In this document: positions 42,751 to 51,164 of the stretch, piece by piece | Position numbering within the stretch: position 1 is the first letter of the stretch | How the letters are laid out: every line of letters begins with the position of its first letter | Assembly (NCBI GenBank): GCA_002021875.1 | Contig: CP018627.1 | Coordinates: 1,178,001-1,242,000 of the forward strand | DNA from: Streptomyces hygroscopicus | Lineage (GTDB): Bacteria > Actinomycetota > Actinomycetes > Streptomycetales > Streptomycetaceae | Direction of reading: 5' to 3' | DNA length: 64,000 nucleotides | Made by a program: the position numbers and the translations under genes | The notes under the pieces: generated by a model | What the model was told of the DNA's origin: nothing | The model's database searches: none | What the model saw: only the letters and a program-made list of their open reading frames with translations

Positions 42751-43665
42751 TCAGTCCGGCAGCCCCCTGGCCAGCAGAACGGCGCCGTGCAGTGAGGACA
42801 GCCCGCCCAGTCGCGCGGGCCGGACCGGTGGCATCGGATGCCCCGGGCGCCCCAGCGCCGCCGTCCGCTCGGCCACCATCGCCACGAGCTCCGGCATCGC
42901 CGCGGCGAACCCTCCGCCGATCAACACGAGCGCGGGATGGACCAGTTCGCATACGCCGGTCACGGCAGCGGCCAGGGCCCTGCCGCTCTCCCGCAGCGCC
43001 GCCATGGCCCATGGCTTCCCGTCGGCGACGGCCTGGCGCAGCGCGGCGAAGGTCACGTCCTCGCCCCGCCGCCGCGCCGCCCGGCGCAGGGTCGCCGGGC
43101 CCGAGGCCGCCGCCTGGACGCAGCCGCGCCGGCCGCAGTCGCACAGCGGTCCGTCGCGGTCCACGACCAGGTGGCCGACTTCGCAGGAGCCGCGGCCCAG
43201 GCCGGGGACGGGTTTTCCGTTCAGCACGATGCCACCACCGATCCCGGTGCCGACGCCGAGGTAGAGCAGATCGGGGCAGCCGGCCTCGTGTGCTTCGGCG
43301 AGGGCGGCCAGATCGCCGTCGTCGGCACAGCGCACCTCGGCGTCGCCGAAAAGCACGGACAGCGCGCCACCCAGGTCCACTCCGGCCCAGCCGGGGCGGC
43401 CGGGCCAGGCGGTGACCGTGCCGGTGGCATCGAGGGTGGCGGGCATCGCGACCCCGACGCCGGTGAGCCGCTCGGGGGCGCCGGTGCATAACTCCGTGAC
43501 GTGATGCGCCAGCAGGTCCAGGTCGAGGGTGGGGTCGCCGGACGTCATGGCGTCCGTACCGTCCAGCTCGGCCCAGCGGAAGGAGGATTCACTGATGCTC
43601 AGGTCGTCGTGTTCGAGGCGCAGCGCCACTTTGGTGCCGCCGACGTCGATTCCCAGATGACTGAT
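42751..43665 (-). CDS. rifN: ROK-family sugar kinase (RifN-type kanosamine kinase)
   Basis: The body matches ROK kinases: GVGVAMPATLD, YLGVGTGIGGGIVLNGKPVPG, EVGHLVVDRDGPLCDCGRRGCVQAAASG (zinc motif) and HPALVLIGGGFA. The phosphate loop LGIDVGGTKVALR, essential in the family, lies upstream of the first ATG or GTG start (GTG 43629). It begins a few codons after ATC at 43665, which sits 5 nt after a strong GGGAGG SD. I therefore extend the gene to 43665 (304 residues). RifN makes kanosamine 6-phosphate in AHBA biosynthesis. An unusual start codon or a sequence error is implied. Confidence 0.85.
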   Translation of the reverse strand: MSHLGIDVGGTKVALRLEHDDLSISESSFRWAELDGTDAMTSGDPTLDLDLLAHHVTELCTGAPERLTGVGVAMPATLDATGTVTAWPGRPGWAGVDLGGALSVLFGDAEVRCADDGDLAALAEAHEAGCPDLLYLGVGTGIGGGIVLNGKPVPGLGRGSCEVGHLVVDRDGPLCDCGRRGCVQAAASGPATLRRAARRRGEDVTFAALRQAVADGKPWAMAALRESGRALAAAVTGVCELVHPALVLIGGGFAAAMPELVAMVAERTAALGRPGHPMPPVRPARLGGLSSLHGAVLLARGLPD

Positions 43666-43720
43666 GGTCGCCTCCCGGCTCGTCGGCTTTGGCGGTGTGG
43701 AGTGACGGCGGAGTGGCCGC

Positions 43721-44170
43721 TCAGTCCGGCACCTTCTCGAGCAGGGCGCGTGCGGCGAGCCGGTATCCCAGGGCGCCGAGCCCGAAGATGACGCCCGCGG
43801 CCAGCGGGCCCGTCACCGACTCATGGCGGAACTGCTCGCGGGCCCAGACATTCGACAGATGCACCTCTATCCAGGGCCGCGGATAGTTGGCCAGTGCGTC
43901 CCGAAGGCCCCAGCCGGCCATCATGAGCGCGGCCGGATTGATGATGGCGCCGACCGTGTCGTAGTTCCCCTGAATGGTGTGGATGATCTCCGCTTCGCCG
44001 TCGAACTGGTAGGAATCCACTTTCCAGCCGCGCTCCGCGACCTCTTCTCCGACCCAGCGCTCGATGTCCTGCAGCGTATCCGTGCCGTAGATCTCGGGCT
44101 GTCGCTTCCCGAGTATTCCGAGATTCGGTCCGTTCACCAACAACAGTCTGCTCAATGCACACCTCGCCAT
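43721..44170 (-). CDS. rifJ: Amino-dehydroquinate dehydratase (RifJ-type AroQ)
   Basis: A 149-residue type II dehydroquinase: LLLVNGPNLGILGKRQPEIYG contains the catalytic Tyr and loop Arg, and IEVHLSNVWAREQFRHESVTG contains the catalytic His. One segment differs from the family: the usual NP(A/G)AYTHTS is NPAALMMAGWGLRDAL. That substitution lies at the substrate pocket and may reflect the amino substrate. The start is ATG at 44170, though TTG 44155 is possible. It is divergent from AHBA synthase and would dehydrate aminoDHQ to aminoDHS. Confidence 0.88.
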   Translation of the reverse strand: MARCALSRLLLVNGPNLGILGKRQPEIYGTDTLQDIERWVGEEVAERGWKVDSYQFDGEAEIIHTIQGNYDTVGAIINPAALMMAGWGLRDALANYPRPWIEVHLSNVWAREQFRHESVTGPLAAGVIFGLGALGYRLAARALLEKVPD

Positions 44171-44318
44171 GTGGGGTCGGCTGAATTACAGCGGCTCATC
44201 ACGGAAGTGTATTTATAGCACGGCCCTCTTGGCCTCGGCCCGAGAGCTTGGTCAACTCCGTTTTTAAGGGGGCTGTAGGGGGGCCCTGAGGGGGAATGAC
44301 GTTTGCTCCGTCGGCCGG

Positions 44319-44365
44319 TTAGCGTGCTAATGCGTCCGCCGCGGACCTGCCTCCATAACGCATTA
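44319..44365. promoter_or_regulatory. Inverted repeats upstream of AHBA synthase
   Basis: TTAGC-GT-GCTAA (44319-44330) forms a compact dyad, and TAATGCG (44328-44334) pairs with CGCATTA (44359-44365) across a 24-nt loop. The overlapping elements end 16 bp before the AHBA synthase ATG and sit in the 211-bp divergent control region with rifJ. They could be an operator or a leader hairpin; no regulator is identified. Confidence 0.5.
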
Positions 44366-44381
44366 AGGGAGTAGGGAAATC

Positions 44382-45548
44382 ATGAGCAATGATGTGCGCC
44401 TGGGATCCGAGCTGCCCGCATGGCCTCAGTATGGCGACGAGGAGCGCGAGGGGCTCATTCGGGCCCTGGATCAGGGGCAGTGGTGGCGCATCGGGGGCGG
44501 TGAGGTCGACGCCTTCGAGGCGGAGTTCGCCGCGGCCCACGGCAGCGAGCACGCCCTCGCGGTCACCAACGGAACGCACGCGCTGGAACTCGCCCTCGAG
44601 GTACTCGGCATCGGAGCCGGCACCGAGGTGATCGTTCCCGCGTTCACCTTCATCTCGTCCTCGCAGGCCGCGCAGCGGCTGGGCGCGGTGGCCGTTCCCG
44701 TGGACGTGGACCCGGACACCTACTGCATCGATCCGTCGGCGGTCGAGGCGGCCATCGGCCCGAGGACCCGCGCGATCATGCCGGTGCACATGGCGGGTCA
44801 GATGTGCGACATGGACGCGCTGGGCAAGCTGTCCGCCGACTCGGGGGTGCCGCTGATCCAGGACGCGGCCCACGCCCACGGAGCGCAGTGGCGCGGCAAG
44901 AAGGTCGGTGAGCTGGGCTCGGTCGCCGCGTTCAGTTTTCAGAACGGGAAGCTTATGACCGCCGGTGAGGGCGGCGCCGTGCTGTTCCCCGACGCCGAGA
45001 TGTACGAGCGGGGCTTCGTCCGGCACAGCTGCGGACGTCCGCCCTCCGACCGCGGCTACTTCCACCGCACCTCGGGCTCCAACTTCCGGCTGAACGAGTT
45101 CTCCGCCTCGGTGCTGCGCGCCCAACTCGGCCGCCTGGAGGACCAGATCACCACGCGTGAGCAGCGCTGGCCGGTGCTGAGCCGACTGCTCGCCGAGATC
45201 CCCGGTGTCGTACCGCAGTCGCGCGACGACCGCGGTGACCGCAACCCGCACTACATGGCGATGTTCCGGGTGCCGGGTCTCACCGAGGAGCGCCGCGCGA
45301 AGATCGTCGACCTGCTCATCGAGCGCGGGGTGCCCGCGTTCGTCGCCTTCCGCGCGGTCTACCGTACGGACGCATTCTGGGAGATGGCGGCGCCGGACCT
45401 GACGGTGGACGAGCTCGCCCGCCGCTGCCCGCACTCCGAGGCGCTCACCCGCGACTGCCTATGGCTGCACCACCGGGTGCTGCTGGGCAGCGAGGAGCAG
45501 ATGCACGAAGTGGCCGCCATCGTCGCCGACGTGCTCGCGAGCTCATGA
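44382..45548 (+). CDS. rifK: 3-amino-5-hydroxybenzoate (AHBA) synthase
   Basis: A 388-residue PLP enzyme, the same length as RifK. It belongs to the DegT/DnrJ/EryC1 fold: ALAVTNGTHALELALEVLG, VIVPAFTFISSSQAA, PLIQDAAHAHGAQWRG, FSFQNGKLMTAGEGGAVL with the PLP Lys, and FVAFRAVYRTDAFWE. These are close to known AHBA synthases. It aromatises aminoDHS to AHBA, the starter unit of ansamycins and the mC7N core of mitomycins. The next gene (RifL type) overlaps its stop by 4 bp. Confidence 0.95.
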   Translation: MSNDVRLGSELPAWPQYGDEEREGLIRALDQGQWWRIGGGEVDAFEAEFAAAHGSEHALAVTNGTHALELALEVLGIGAGTEVIVPAFTFISSSQAAQRLGAVAVPVDVDPDTYCIDPSAVEAAIGPRTRAIMPVHMAGQMCDMDALGKLSADSGVPLIQDAAHAHGAQWRGKKVGELGSVAAFSFQNGKLMTAGEGGAVLFPDAEMYERGFVRHSCGRPPSDRGYFHRTSGSNFRLNEFSASVLRAQLGRLEDQITTREQRWPVLSRLLAEIPGVVPQSRDDRGDRNPHYMAMFRVPGLTEERRAKIVDLLIERGVPAFVAFRAVYRTDAFWEMAAPDLTVDELARRCPHSEALTRDCLWLHHRVLLGSEEQMHEVAAIVADVLASS

Positions 45549-46669
45549 GCGCCCCGCCCGCCGACGGGACGCCGATCCGGACCGCCGTGGTGGGGCTGGG
45601 GTGGGCGGCGCGCTCGATCTGGCTGCCCCGGCTCCGCCGCAACCCCGCCTTCACCGTGATCGCCGCGGTGGATCCCGACGAGCGCGGCCGCGCGGCCGCC
45701 GCCGAGATGGAGGGCGCGGACCGGCTGCCGGTGCTGGCGGCGGTCCACGACCTCGACCCCGCGGAGGTGGACCTGGCGGTGGTCGCGGTGCCCAACCATC
45801 TGCACTGCGATGTCGCCACCGAGCTGCTGGCCAAGGGTATTCCGGTGTTCCTGGAGAAGCCGGTGTGCCTGACCTCCGAGGAGGCCGAGCGGCTGGCCGC
45901 CGCGGAGCGCTCCGGTGGCGCGGTGCTGCTGGCCGGGAGCGCGGCGCGCTACCGCGCCGATGTGCGCGGGCTGTACCGGATCGCCGCCCGGCTGGGCCGT
46001 ATCCGCCATGTCGAACTCGCCTGGGTGCGGGCGCGCGGCGTACCCGACCGGGGCGGCTGGTTCACCCAGCGGTCGCTCGCGGGCGGCGGGGCGCTGGTCG
46101 ACCTGGGCTGGCATCTGTTCGACATCGCGGTTCCGCTGCTGGGCACCGCCGCGTTCCGGCATGCCATCGGCACCGTGTCGTCCGACTTCATCACCCAGCG
46201 GTCCTCGCGGGCCGCGTGGCGGGGCGACGACGACGGCCCGGTGCTCTCGGGCGGCACCGATGTGGAGGACACCGCGCGCGGATTCCTCGTCACCGACGAC
46301 GGCCGTTCGGTCGTGCTGCACGCGAGTTGGGCCTCGCATGAGGCGCTGGACACCACGCGGGTCACGATCGACGGCAGCGCGGGCAGCGCGACCTTGCACT
46401 GCACCTTCGGATTCAGCCCGAACCGCCTCGAGAAGTCCACCCTGACCCGCACCGTCGACGGTACGACCCGTCCGGTGGCGGTACCCACCGAACCGATCGG
46501 CACCGAGTACGACCGGCAGCTCGACATGGTTCCCGCGCAGCTGCGCGACCCGGCGGGGCGGGGCCGGGTGATCGAGGAGGTCCGACGGACCATCGGCGCC
46601 ATCGAACGGGTCTACACCTCGGCCCGGATCCCCCAGGAGGTCCGGGAGTCGGTGTCGGCGCCGGTGTGA
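45545..46669 (+). CDS. rifL: AHBA-pathway oxidoreductase (RifL-type)
   Basis: The ATG at 45545 overlaps the AHBA synthase stop (ATGA); 374 residues. It is a GFO/IDH/MocA oxidoreductase: TAVVGLGWAARSIWLPRL (NAD-binding), VVAVPNHLHCDVATELLAKGIPVFLEKPV with the family EKP, and GGGALVDLGWHLFDIAVPLLG. RifL is proposed to oxidise UDP-glucose at C3 before transamination to UDP-kanosamine. Context makes the assignment secure at family level. Confidence 0.9.
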   Translation: MSAPPADGTPIRTAVVGLGWAARSIWLPRLRRNPAFTVIAAVDPDERGRAAAAEMEGADRLPVLAAVHDLDPAEVDLAVVAVPNHLHCDVATELLAKGIPVFLEKPVCLTSEEAERLAAAERSGGAVLLAGSAARYRADVRGLYRIAARLGRIRHVELAWVRARGVPDRGGWFTQRSLAGGGALVDLGWHLFDIAVPLLGTAAFRHAIGTVSSDFITQRSSRAAWRGDDDGPVLSGGTDVEDTARGFLVTDDGRSVVLHASWASHEALDTTRVTIDGSAGSATLHCTFGFSPNRLEKSTLTRTVDGTTRPVAVPTEPIGTEYDRQLDMVPAQLRDPAGRGRVIEEVRRTIGAIERVYTSARIPQEVRESVSAPV

Positions 46670-46686
46670 CCGCACCGGGCGGCTGT

Positions 46687-46818
46687 CGCCTCACCCGCTC
46701 GCCTTCGTCATCCCTTGCCGCCCCATCCCGCTCGTCGTCGTCATCCCCTGCCGTCTCACCCTGCTCGCCGTCGTCAACCCCTGCCGTCTCACCCTGCTCG
46801 GCGTCGTCAACCCCTTCT
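46687..46818. repeat. Four 33-bp tandem repeats
   Basis: Four units start at 46687, 46720, 46753 and 46786. The core CTCACCCTGCTCG...GTCGTCA...CCC is nearly identical in units 3 and 4 and more diverged in units 1 and 2. It fills most of the 229-bp spacer between the RifL and RifM genes. An open frame through it is Ser/Pro-rich and not gene-like. Confidence 0.85.
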
Positions 46819-46898
46819 CCGGACCGCCCTGAGACCCGGACCGGCCCGAGACCCGGACCGGCGGTCCGCCGAACCGGCCCGCACCACGGGAGTCTTCA

Positions 46899-47594
46899 AT
46901 GACCAGCCATCCGATCAGTCACGGCGCCCCGCTCTCCGGCGCGAGTACCGCCCCGGTCACCTCGGTGGTCTTCGACCTCGACGGTGTCCTCGTCAACAGC
47001 TTCGCGGTGATGCGCGAGGCGTTCACGCTCGCCTACGCCGAGGTCGTCGGCGAGGGTGAGCCACCCTTCGAGGAGTACAACCGGCATCTGGGCCGCTACT
47101 TCCCCGACATCATGCGGATCATGGGTCTTCCGCTGGAGATGGAGGCCCCGTTCGTCCGCGAGAGCTACCGGCTCGCCCACCTGGTGGAGATGTTCGACGG
47201 TGTGCCCGAGCTGCTGTCGGAGTTACGCCACCGCGGGCTGCGGCTCGCCGTGGCCACCGGGAAGAGCGGACCCCGGGCGCGTTCGCTGCTCGACACGCTG
47301 GGCATCCGTGGCCAGTTCCACGTGGTCCTCGGCTCCGACGAGGTGGCGCGGCCCAAGCCCGCGCCGGACATCGTGCTGAAGGCGATGGACCTGATGGACG
47401 CCGATCCCGACCGAACCGTGATGGTCGGGGACGCGGTGACCGACCTGGCCAGCGCGCGGGGGGCCGGGATCACCGCCGTGGCGGCGATGTGGGGTGAGAC
47501 CGACGAGAAGACGCTGCTCGCGGCGGAGCCCGATGTGATCCTGCACAAACCCGCCGAACTGCTGGCGCTCTGCCCCGAGGTGACGGCTCCGTAG
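46899..47594 (+). CDS. rifM: HAD phosphatase of the AHBA pathway (RifM-type)
   Basis: A 231-residue HAD hydrolase: VVFDLDGVLVNSF (nucleophile Asp), VATGKSGPRARSLLDTLG, RPKPAPDIVLKAM and VMVGDAVTDLASARGAG. RifM-type phosphatases act with RifL and RifN to make kanosamine. A TTA codon at 47223-47225 (in SELRHRG) makes this gene bldA-dependent and could delay AHBA supply until differentiation. It is separated from rifL by the tandem repeat, so it may have its own promoter. Confidence 0.9.
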   Translation: MTSHPISHGAPLSGASTAPVTSVVFDLDGVLVNSFAVMREAFTLAYAEVVGEGEPPFEEYNRHLGRYFPDIMRIMGLPLEMEAPFVRESYRLAHLVEMFDGVPELLSELRHRGLRLAVATGKSGPRARSLLDTLGIRGQFHVVLGSDEVARPKPAPDIVLKAMDLMDADPDRTVMVGDAVTDLASARGAGITAVAAMWGETDEKTLLAAEPDVILHKPAELLALCPEVTAP

Positions 47595-47759
47595 CTCCGC
47601 GCGCCACGTCCGTGCAGGTACCTCCACCGGGGCTTTCGCCGCCGTGTCACACGCCGTGGTGGCTCACCCGGCCCGCGCCTGCCGCCGGTGCGCCCGGCCG
47701 GCGTTCGCCTCCCCGCCGTCTCCCGGCGGTGTGGCCGGTCACTGATCAAGACGCGCACC

Positions 47760-47850
47760 CCCGTACGTCACCGGCCGGGCGGGGGGTGACGGTGGTGACG
47801 TACGGGACACGACGGGCGGTCGCTGATTGGCCCGCCACCCGCCGTGTCCC
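47760..47850. terminator. Two mutually exclusive hairpins between convergent genes
   Basis: CCCGTACGTCACC (47760-47772) pairs perfectly with GGTGACGTACGGG (47794-47806). GGGACACGACGGG (47804-47816) pairs with CCCGCCGTGTCCC (47838-47850) with one mismatch. The two stems share 47804-47806. They lie between the stops of rifM (+) and the ECF sigma gene (-) and have no U-run, so a bidirectional GC-rich terminator is the best reading. Confidence 0.7.
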
Positions 47851-47865
47851 GCATCATCGTTGGGC

Positions 47866-48498
47866 TCAGCCCGCCAGCCGCACGGGTTCTGCGGCCTTCT
47901 CGGCCGCGGCCAGCAGTGCGGTGATCTCCTCACGGGCGCGGGCCACACGGGAGCGCACGGTGCCGATGGGGCAGCCGGTCGCGGTGGCGGCGTCCGCGTA
48001 CGGCAGGCCGAGTACCGTGGTGAGGAGGAACATCTCGCGGCGCGCCGGGGCGAGCCCAGCCAGCAGGTCCATCAGCGCCACCCCCTCGTCGAACCCGGGG
48101 AGCCCGACGGGCTGCGCCCGTTCGGCCACCTCCTGCCAGTCGTCCGACTCCAGGGTGCGGGGGCGGGCGGCGGTCATGCGGTAGCGGTCGACGACCACCC
48201 GGCGGGCGATCGACAGCAGCCAGGTGCGGGCCGATGAGCGGCCGGCGAAGCGCGAGAGTCCGGTCAGCGCCCGCAGATACGTCTCCTGGGCGAGGTCCTC
48301 ACAGCCGTGGGGGTCGGCGCTGAGATGGAGTACGAAGCGGCGCACATCGCGGTAGGTGGCGCGGATGAAGTGGTCGACCGCGTCGCGGTCGCCGTCACGG
48401 GCGGCCAGCGCCCATGCGGTGACCTGGCGGTCGTTCGCCGCGGTGGTGAAGCCGTGCATGGCTCTCATCGGTGCGGCGGGCAGCGTGGCGGAAGGCAT
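47866..48498 (-). CDS. ECF RNA polymerase sigma factor
   Basis: The start is ATG at 48498 (MPSATLPAAPMRAMHGF), preceded by GAAGGACG; 210 residues. Region 2 is ARDGDRDAVDHFIRATYRDVRRFVLHLS...CEDLAQETYLRAL with SARTWLLSIARRVVVDRYR, and region 4 is LLTTVLGLPYADAATATGCPIGTVRSRVARAREE. No anti-sigma factor is adjacent. The upstream minus-strand gene encodes a Met/His-rich membrane protein, and a similar motif occurs in the divergent PepSY protein, so metal stress is a possible cue. Confidence 0.92.
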   Translation of the reverse strand: MPSATLPAAPMRAMHGFTTAANDRQVTAWALAARDGDRDAVDHFIRATYRDVRRFVLHLSADPHGCEDLAQETYLRALTGLSRFAGRSSARTWLLSIARRVVVDRYRMTAARPRTLESDDWQEVAERAQPVGLPGFDEGVALMDLLAGLAPARREMFLLTTVLGLPYADAATATGCPIGTVRSRVARAREEITALLAAAEKAAEPVRLAG

Positions 48499-48681
48499 CG
48501 TCACACGTCCTTCGGGTGGCGGTGAACGGCACACCGGCATGCGCCACCGGCCGCGCGCGGGCGCGGCGGGGCGGCGAGGAGCCGGCGGTGCCGACGGATG
48601 GGGCCGACGCCGGGCAGGCGCCGGTACTCCGCCCGTCAACCGGCACTCACCCCAGGTCGGGGCGGGGGAAGGACGGGCGGT

Positions 48682-49479
48682 TCAGCGGACGGCGAACCGC
48701 CTCGGTGGCCCTCTGCGGAGAATGGCGTGCCGTAGCAGAACTCCGCGCGGCCGGCGGGCGAAGGCCGGTGCGGACGGCCATGCGGGCAGCGGAGTGGCGC
48801 CCGCGCCGAGGATGCGCAGGGCGAGGACGAGCGGGACGAACAGCAGGGCCGCGAGCGCGCGGCCGAGGCGGAAGGCCGCGCGTTCGCCGCGCCACAGCCA
48901 CAGTCCGCAGACCAGCGCGGCGAGCAGGTGGGCCGCGGCCATGCCCGCCCCGCCGGGGCCCGCCCAGGGCCACGGCAGATGGCCCATCGACGGCGCGGCG
49001 GAGGACATCGCGTCCGCGCCATGGTGCATGTGGCCCATGGCGCCGCCGCTCATCGGGGCGGTGCCCATGTCCCGCATACCGGGCATCCGGTGGCCCATGG
49101 CGCTTCCCGCGGCGGGAGCGACGGTCATCTCCGCGAATCGGAACGCCATGTGCAGGCCGAGTTGCGCGACCACCGTCGCACCGGTCACGACCAGCGCTCC
49201 GCGCTCGCGCCCGGCGACCCACCACGCGGCGGCCGTCGTCGCGGCGAACGCGGCGGCCACGGCCCACACCGGCAGGGCGTCGCTGGACATCAGCGTGTGC
49301 CCGAGCGCGGTCACCACGACGCACACCGCCGCGAACACGGCGGCTCGTGCGAGACGGAAGGGTGGCCCGGCGGACATGGCAGCCATGGTGCCAGCCGTCG
49401 CCGGTGCGCGTGACGACGGCTCAATCTTCATCACGCCGGTGACAAGCGTGGCGTGTGGGCCGCCCCCGAATGTGCTCAT
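48682..49479 (-). CDS. Met/His-rich multi-pass membrane protein
   Basis: Up to 265 residues from ATG 49479, though starts at 49431, 49386 and 49377 (MSAGPPFRLARAAVFAAV) are equally possible. About five hydrophobic helices are visible. The loop after the third is rich in Met and His (GHRMPGMRDMGTAPMSGGAMG then HMHHGADAM), the type of sequence that binds copper. This resembles DUF5134-like actinomycete proteins. It lies 183 bp upstream of the ECF sigma gene on the same strand. Copper handling is an inference. Confidence 0.7.
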   Translation of the reverse strand: MSTFGGGPHATLVTGVMKIEPSSRAPATAGTMAAMSAGPPFRLARAAVFAAVCVVVTALGHTLMSSDALPVWAVAAAFAATTAAAWWVAGRERGALVVTGATVVAQLGLHMAFRFAEMTVAPAAGSAMGHRMPGMRDMGTAPMSGGAMGHMHHGADAMSSAAPSMGHLPWPWAGPGGAGMAAAHLLAALVCGLWLWRGERAAFRLGRALAALLFVPLVLALRILGAGATPLPAWPSAPAFARRPRGVLLRHAILRRGPPRRFAVR

Positions 49480-49592
49480 GTGAGCCAGTTCACAGATGAT
49501 GCCCGGAACTCAGCCGTGTGTGCGGCCGACAACTCAACCGGCGGCCCGATATGCGTCCGCCTCCCGCCGTTGCCCCGAGCCAGGAGTCGTCC

Positions 49593-51086
49593 ATGTCCGC
49601 TGAACCGCTCGCCCCGGCCACGGGCGATTCCCCGGATGATGTCGCCGACAGGGAGCCACGCTCCCTCGCCGAGGCCGAGTCCGGCGGGTCCGGGTCCGGC
49701 GGGTCCGTATGGGCGGGCCTGCGGCCGCTGGTGCTGCGGCTGCACTTCTACGCGGGGGTGCTGGTCGCGCCGTTCCTGCTGGTCGCGGCGGTGACCGGAC
49801 TGCTGTACGCCGGATCGTTCCAGGCCGAGAAGCTGGTCTACGCCCACGAGTTGCGCGTCCCCGTCGGCGACCGTGAACTGCCGATCTCCGCACAGGTGGC
49901 AGCCGCGCGCAAGGGCCATCCCGAGGGTGAGATCAGCGCCGTACGGCCCTCCCCCGAGGACGGCGCCACCACCCGGGTGCTGCTCTCCGGCGTCAAGGGC
50001 GTCGATCCCGACCACACATTGGCCGTGTTCGTCGACCCGTACACCGGGAAGGTGCGCGGGGCGCTGGAGCAGTACGGCTCCACCGGCGCCCTCCCGCTGC
50101 GCACCTGGATCGATGAGTTCCACCGCGATCTGCACCTCGGGCAGACCGGCCGCCTCTACAGCGAACTCGCCGCCAGCTGGCTGTGGGTCATCGCCCTCGG
50201 CGGTGTGGTGCTCTGGCTCAGCCGTCGCCGTAAGAAGCGCACGCTGCGGGCGGTCGCGCTGCCCGACCGCGCCGCCACCGGCCGCAAGCGCACCATGTCC
50301 TTCCATGGCGCGGTGGGGCTGTGGGTGGCGCTCGGGCTGCTGTTCCTGTCCGCCACCGGCCTGACCTGGTCCACCTACGCGGGGGCCAACGTGGAGGACC
50401 TGCGCACCGCCCTCGGCCAGACCACCCCGACCGTGTCGGCCACGGTCGGCGGCGGTGAACACGCCGGACACCACATGGGTTCCGGTTCCATGCCGGGCAT
50501 GGACATGGGCGGTACGGGCGAGGCGGCCGGGCACACCGCCGATGCGGGCCTGGACACCGTGCTGGCGGCCGCCCGCGCCAAGGACCTGGACAACCCCGTC
50601 GAGATCGTCCCGCCCGCCGAGCCGGGCAGTGCGTATGTCGTCAGCCAGATCCAGCGGAGCTGGCCCGAGAAGCAGGACTCGGTGGCCGTCGACCCGGCCA
50701 CGGGCGAGGTGACCGACGTCCAGCGGTTCGCCGACTACCCGGTGCTCGCCAAGCTCACCCGCTGGGGCATCGACCTCCACACCGGAAACCTCTTCGGCCT
50801 CGTCAATCAGATCGCCCTGGCCGCTCTCGCGCTCGCGCTGATCCTTCTGATCGTCTGGGGCTATCGCATGTGGTGGCAGCGCGGTCGCGCCTCCGCCTTC
50901 GGCCGCCCGATCCCCCGCGGCGCGTGGCGGCGGGTACCGCTGTACGTCCTCGTCCCCCTGGCCGCGGCCACCGCCGTGATCGGCTACTACCTGCCCCTCC
51001 TCGGTATCCCGCTCGCGACCTTCCTGGCCGTCGACATCGTCGCGGGCGAGATCGCCCGCCGGCGCCGCGCCGCCCCCGCCGCCTGA
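49593..51086 (+). CDS. PepSY-domain membrane protein
   Basis: The start is ATG at 49593 (MSAEPLAPATGDSPDDVADR) after CAGGAG; 497 residues. It has the PepSY_TM layout: first helix LHFYAGVLVAPFLLVAAVTGLLY, a PepSY region around AVFVDPYTGKVRGAL, WIDEFHRDLHLG, helices at ASWLWVIALGGVVLWLS and LWVALGLLFLSATGLTWS, and further helices near residues 405-435 and 450-485. A periplasmic loop has GEHAGHHMGSGSMPGMDMGG, Met/His-rich as in copper-linked proteins. It is divergent from the Met/His-rich membrane gene. Confidence 0.88.
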   Translation: MSAEPLAPATGDSPDDVADREPRSLAEAESGGSGSGGSVWAGLRPLVLRLHFYAGVLVAPFLLVAAVTGLLYAGSFQAEKLVYAHELRVPVGDRELPISAQVAAARKGHPEGEISAVRPSPEDGATTRVLLSGVKGVDPDHTLAVFVDPYTGKVRGALEQYGSTGALPLRTWIDEFHRDLHLGQTGRLYSELAASWLWVIALGGVVLWLSRRRKKRTLRAVALPDRAATGRKRTMSFHGAVGLWVALGLLFLSATGLTWSTYAGANVEDLRTALGQTTPTVSATVGGGEHAGHHMGSGSMPGMDMGGTGEAAGHTADAGLDTVLAAARAKDLDNPVEIVPPAEPGSAYVVSQIQRSWPEKQDSVAVDPATGEVTDVQRFADYPVLAKLTRWGIDLHTGNLFGLVNQIALAALALALILLIVWGYRMWWQRGRASAFGRPIPRGAWRRVPLYVLVPLAAATAVIGYYLPLLGIPLATFLAVDIVAGEIARRRRAAPAA

Positions 51087-51164
51087 CCATCGCTTTGCCA
51101 TCTCGGCAACAAGCTTTGCGCTCACGGTGGGCGAAGTCGCATGGTGGCCGTGGAGGTGGTCGAA

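Noticed and set aside
41688..44170. Shikimate-pathway aroB/aroQ pair
   Set aside because: Neighbouring AHBA synthase, RifL, RifM and RifN equivalents make the amino-shikimate role far more likely.
46687..46818. CRISPR array
   Set aside because: Units are directly contiguous 33-bp repeats with no unique spacers and no cas genes nearby.
46666..46902. Open frame through the 33-bp repeats
   Set aside because: Ser/Pro-rich product is simply the translation of the repeat; no SD or conserved motif.
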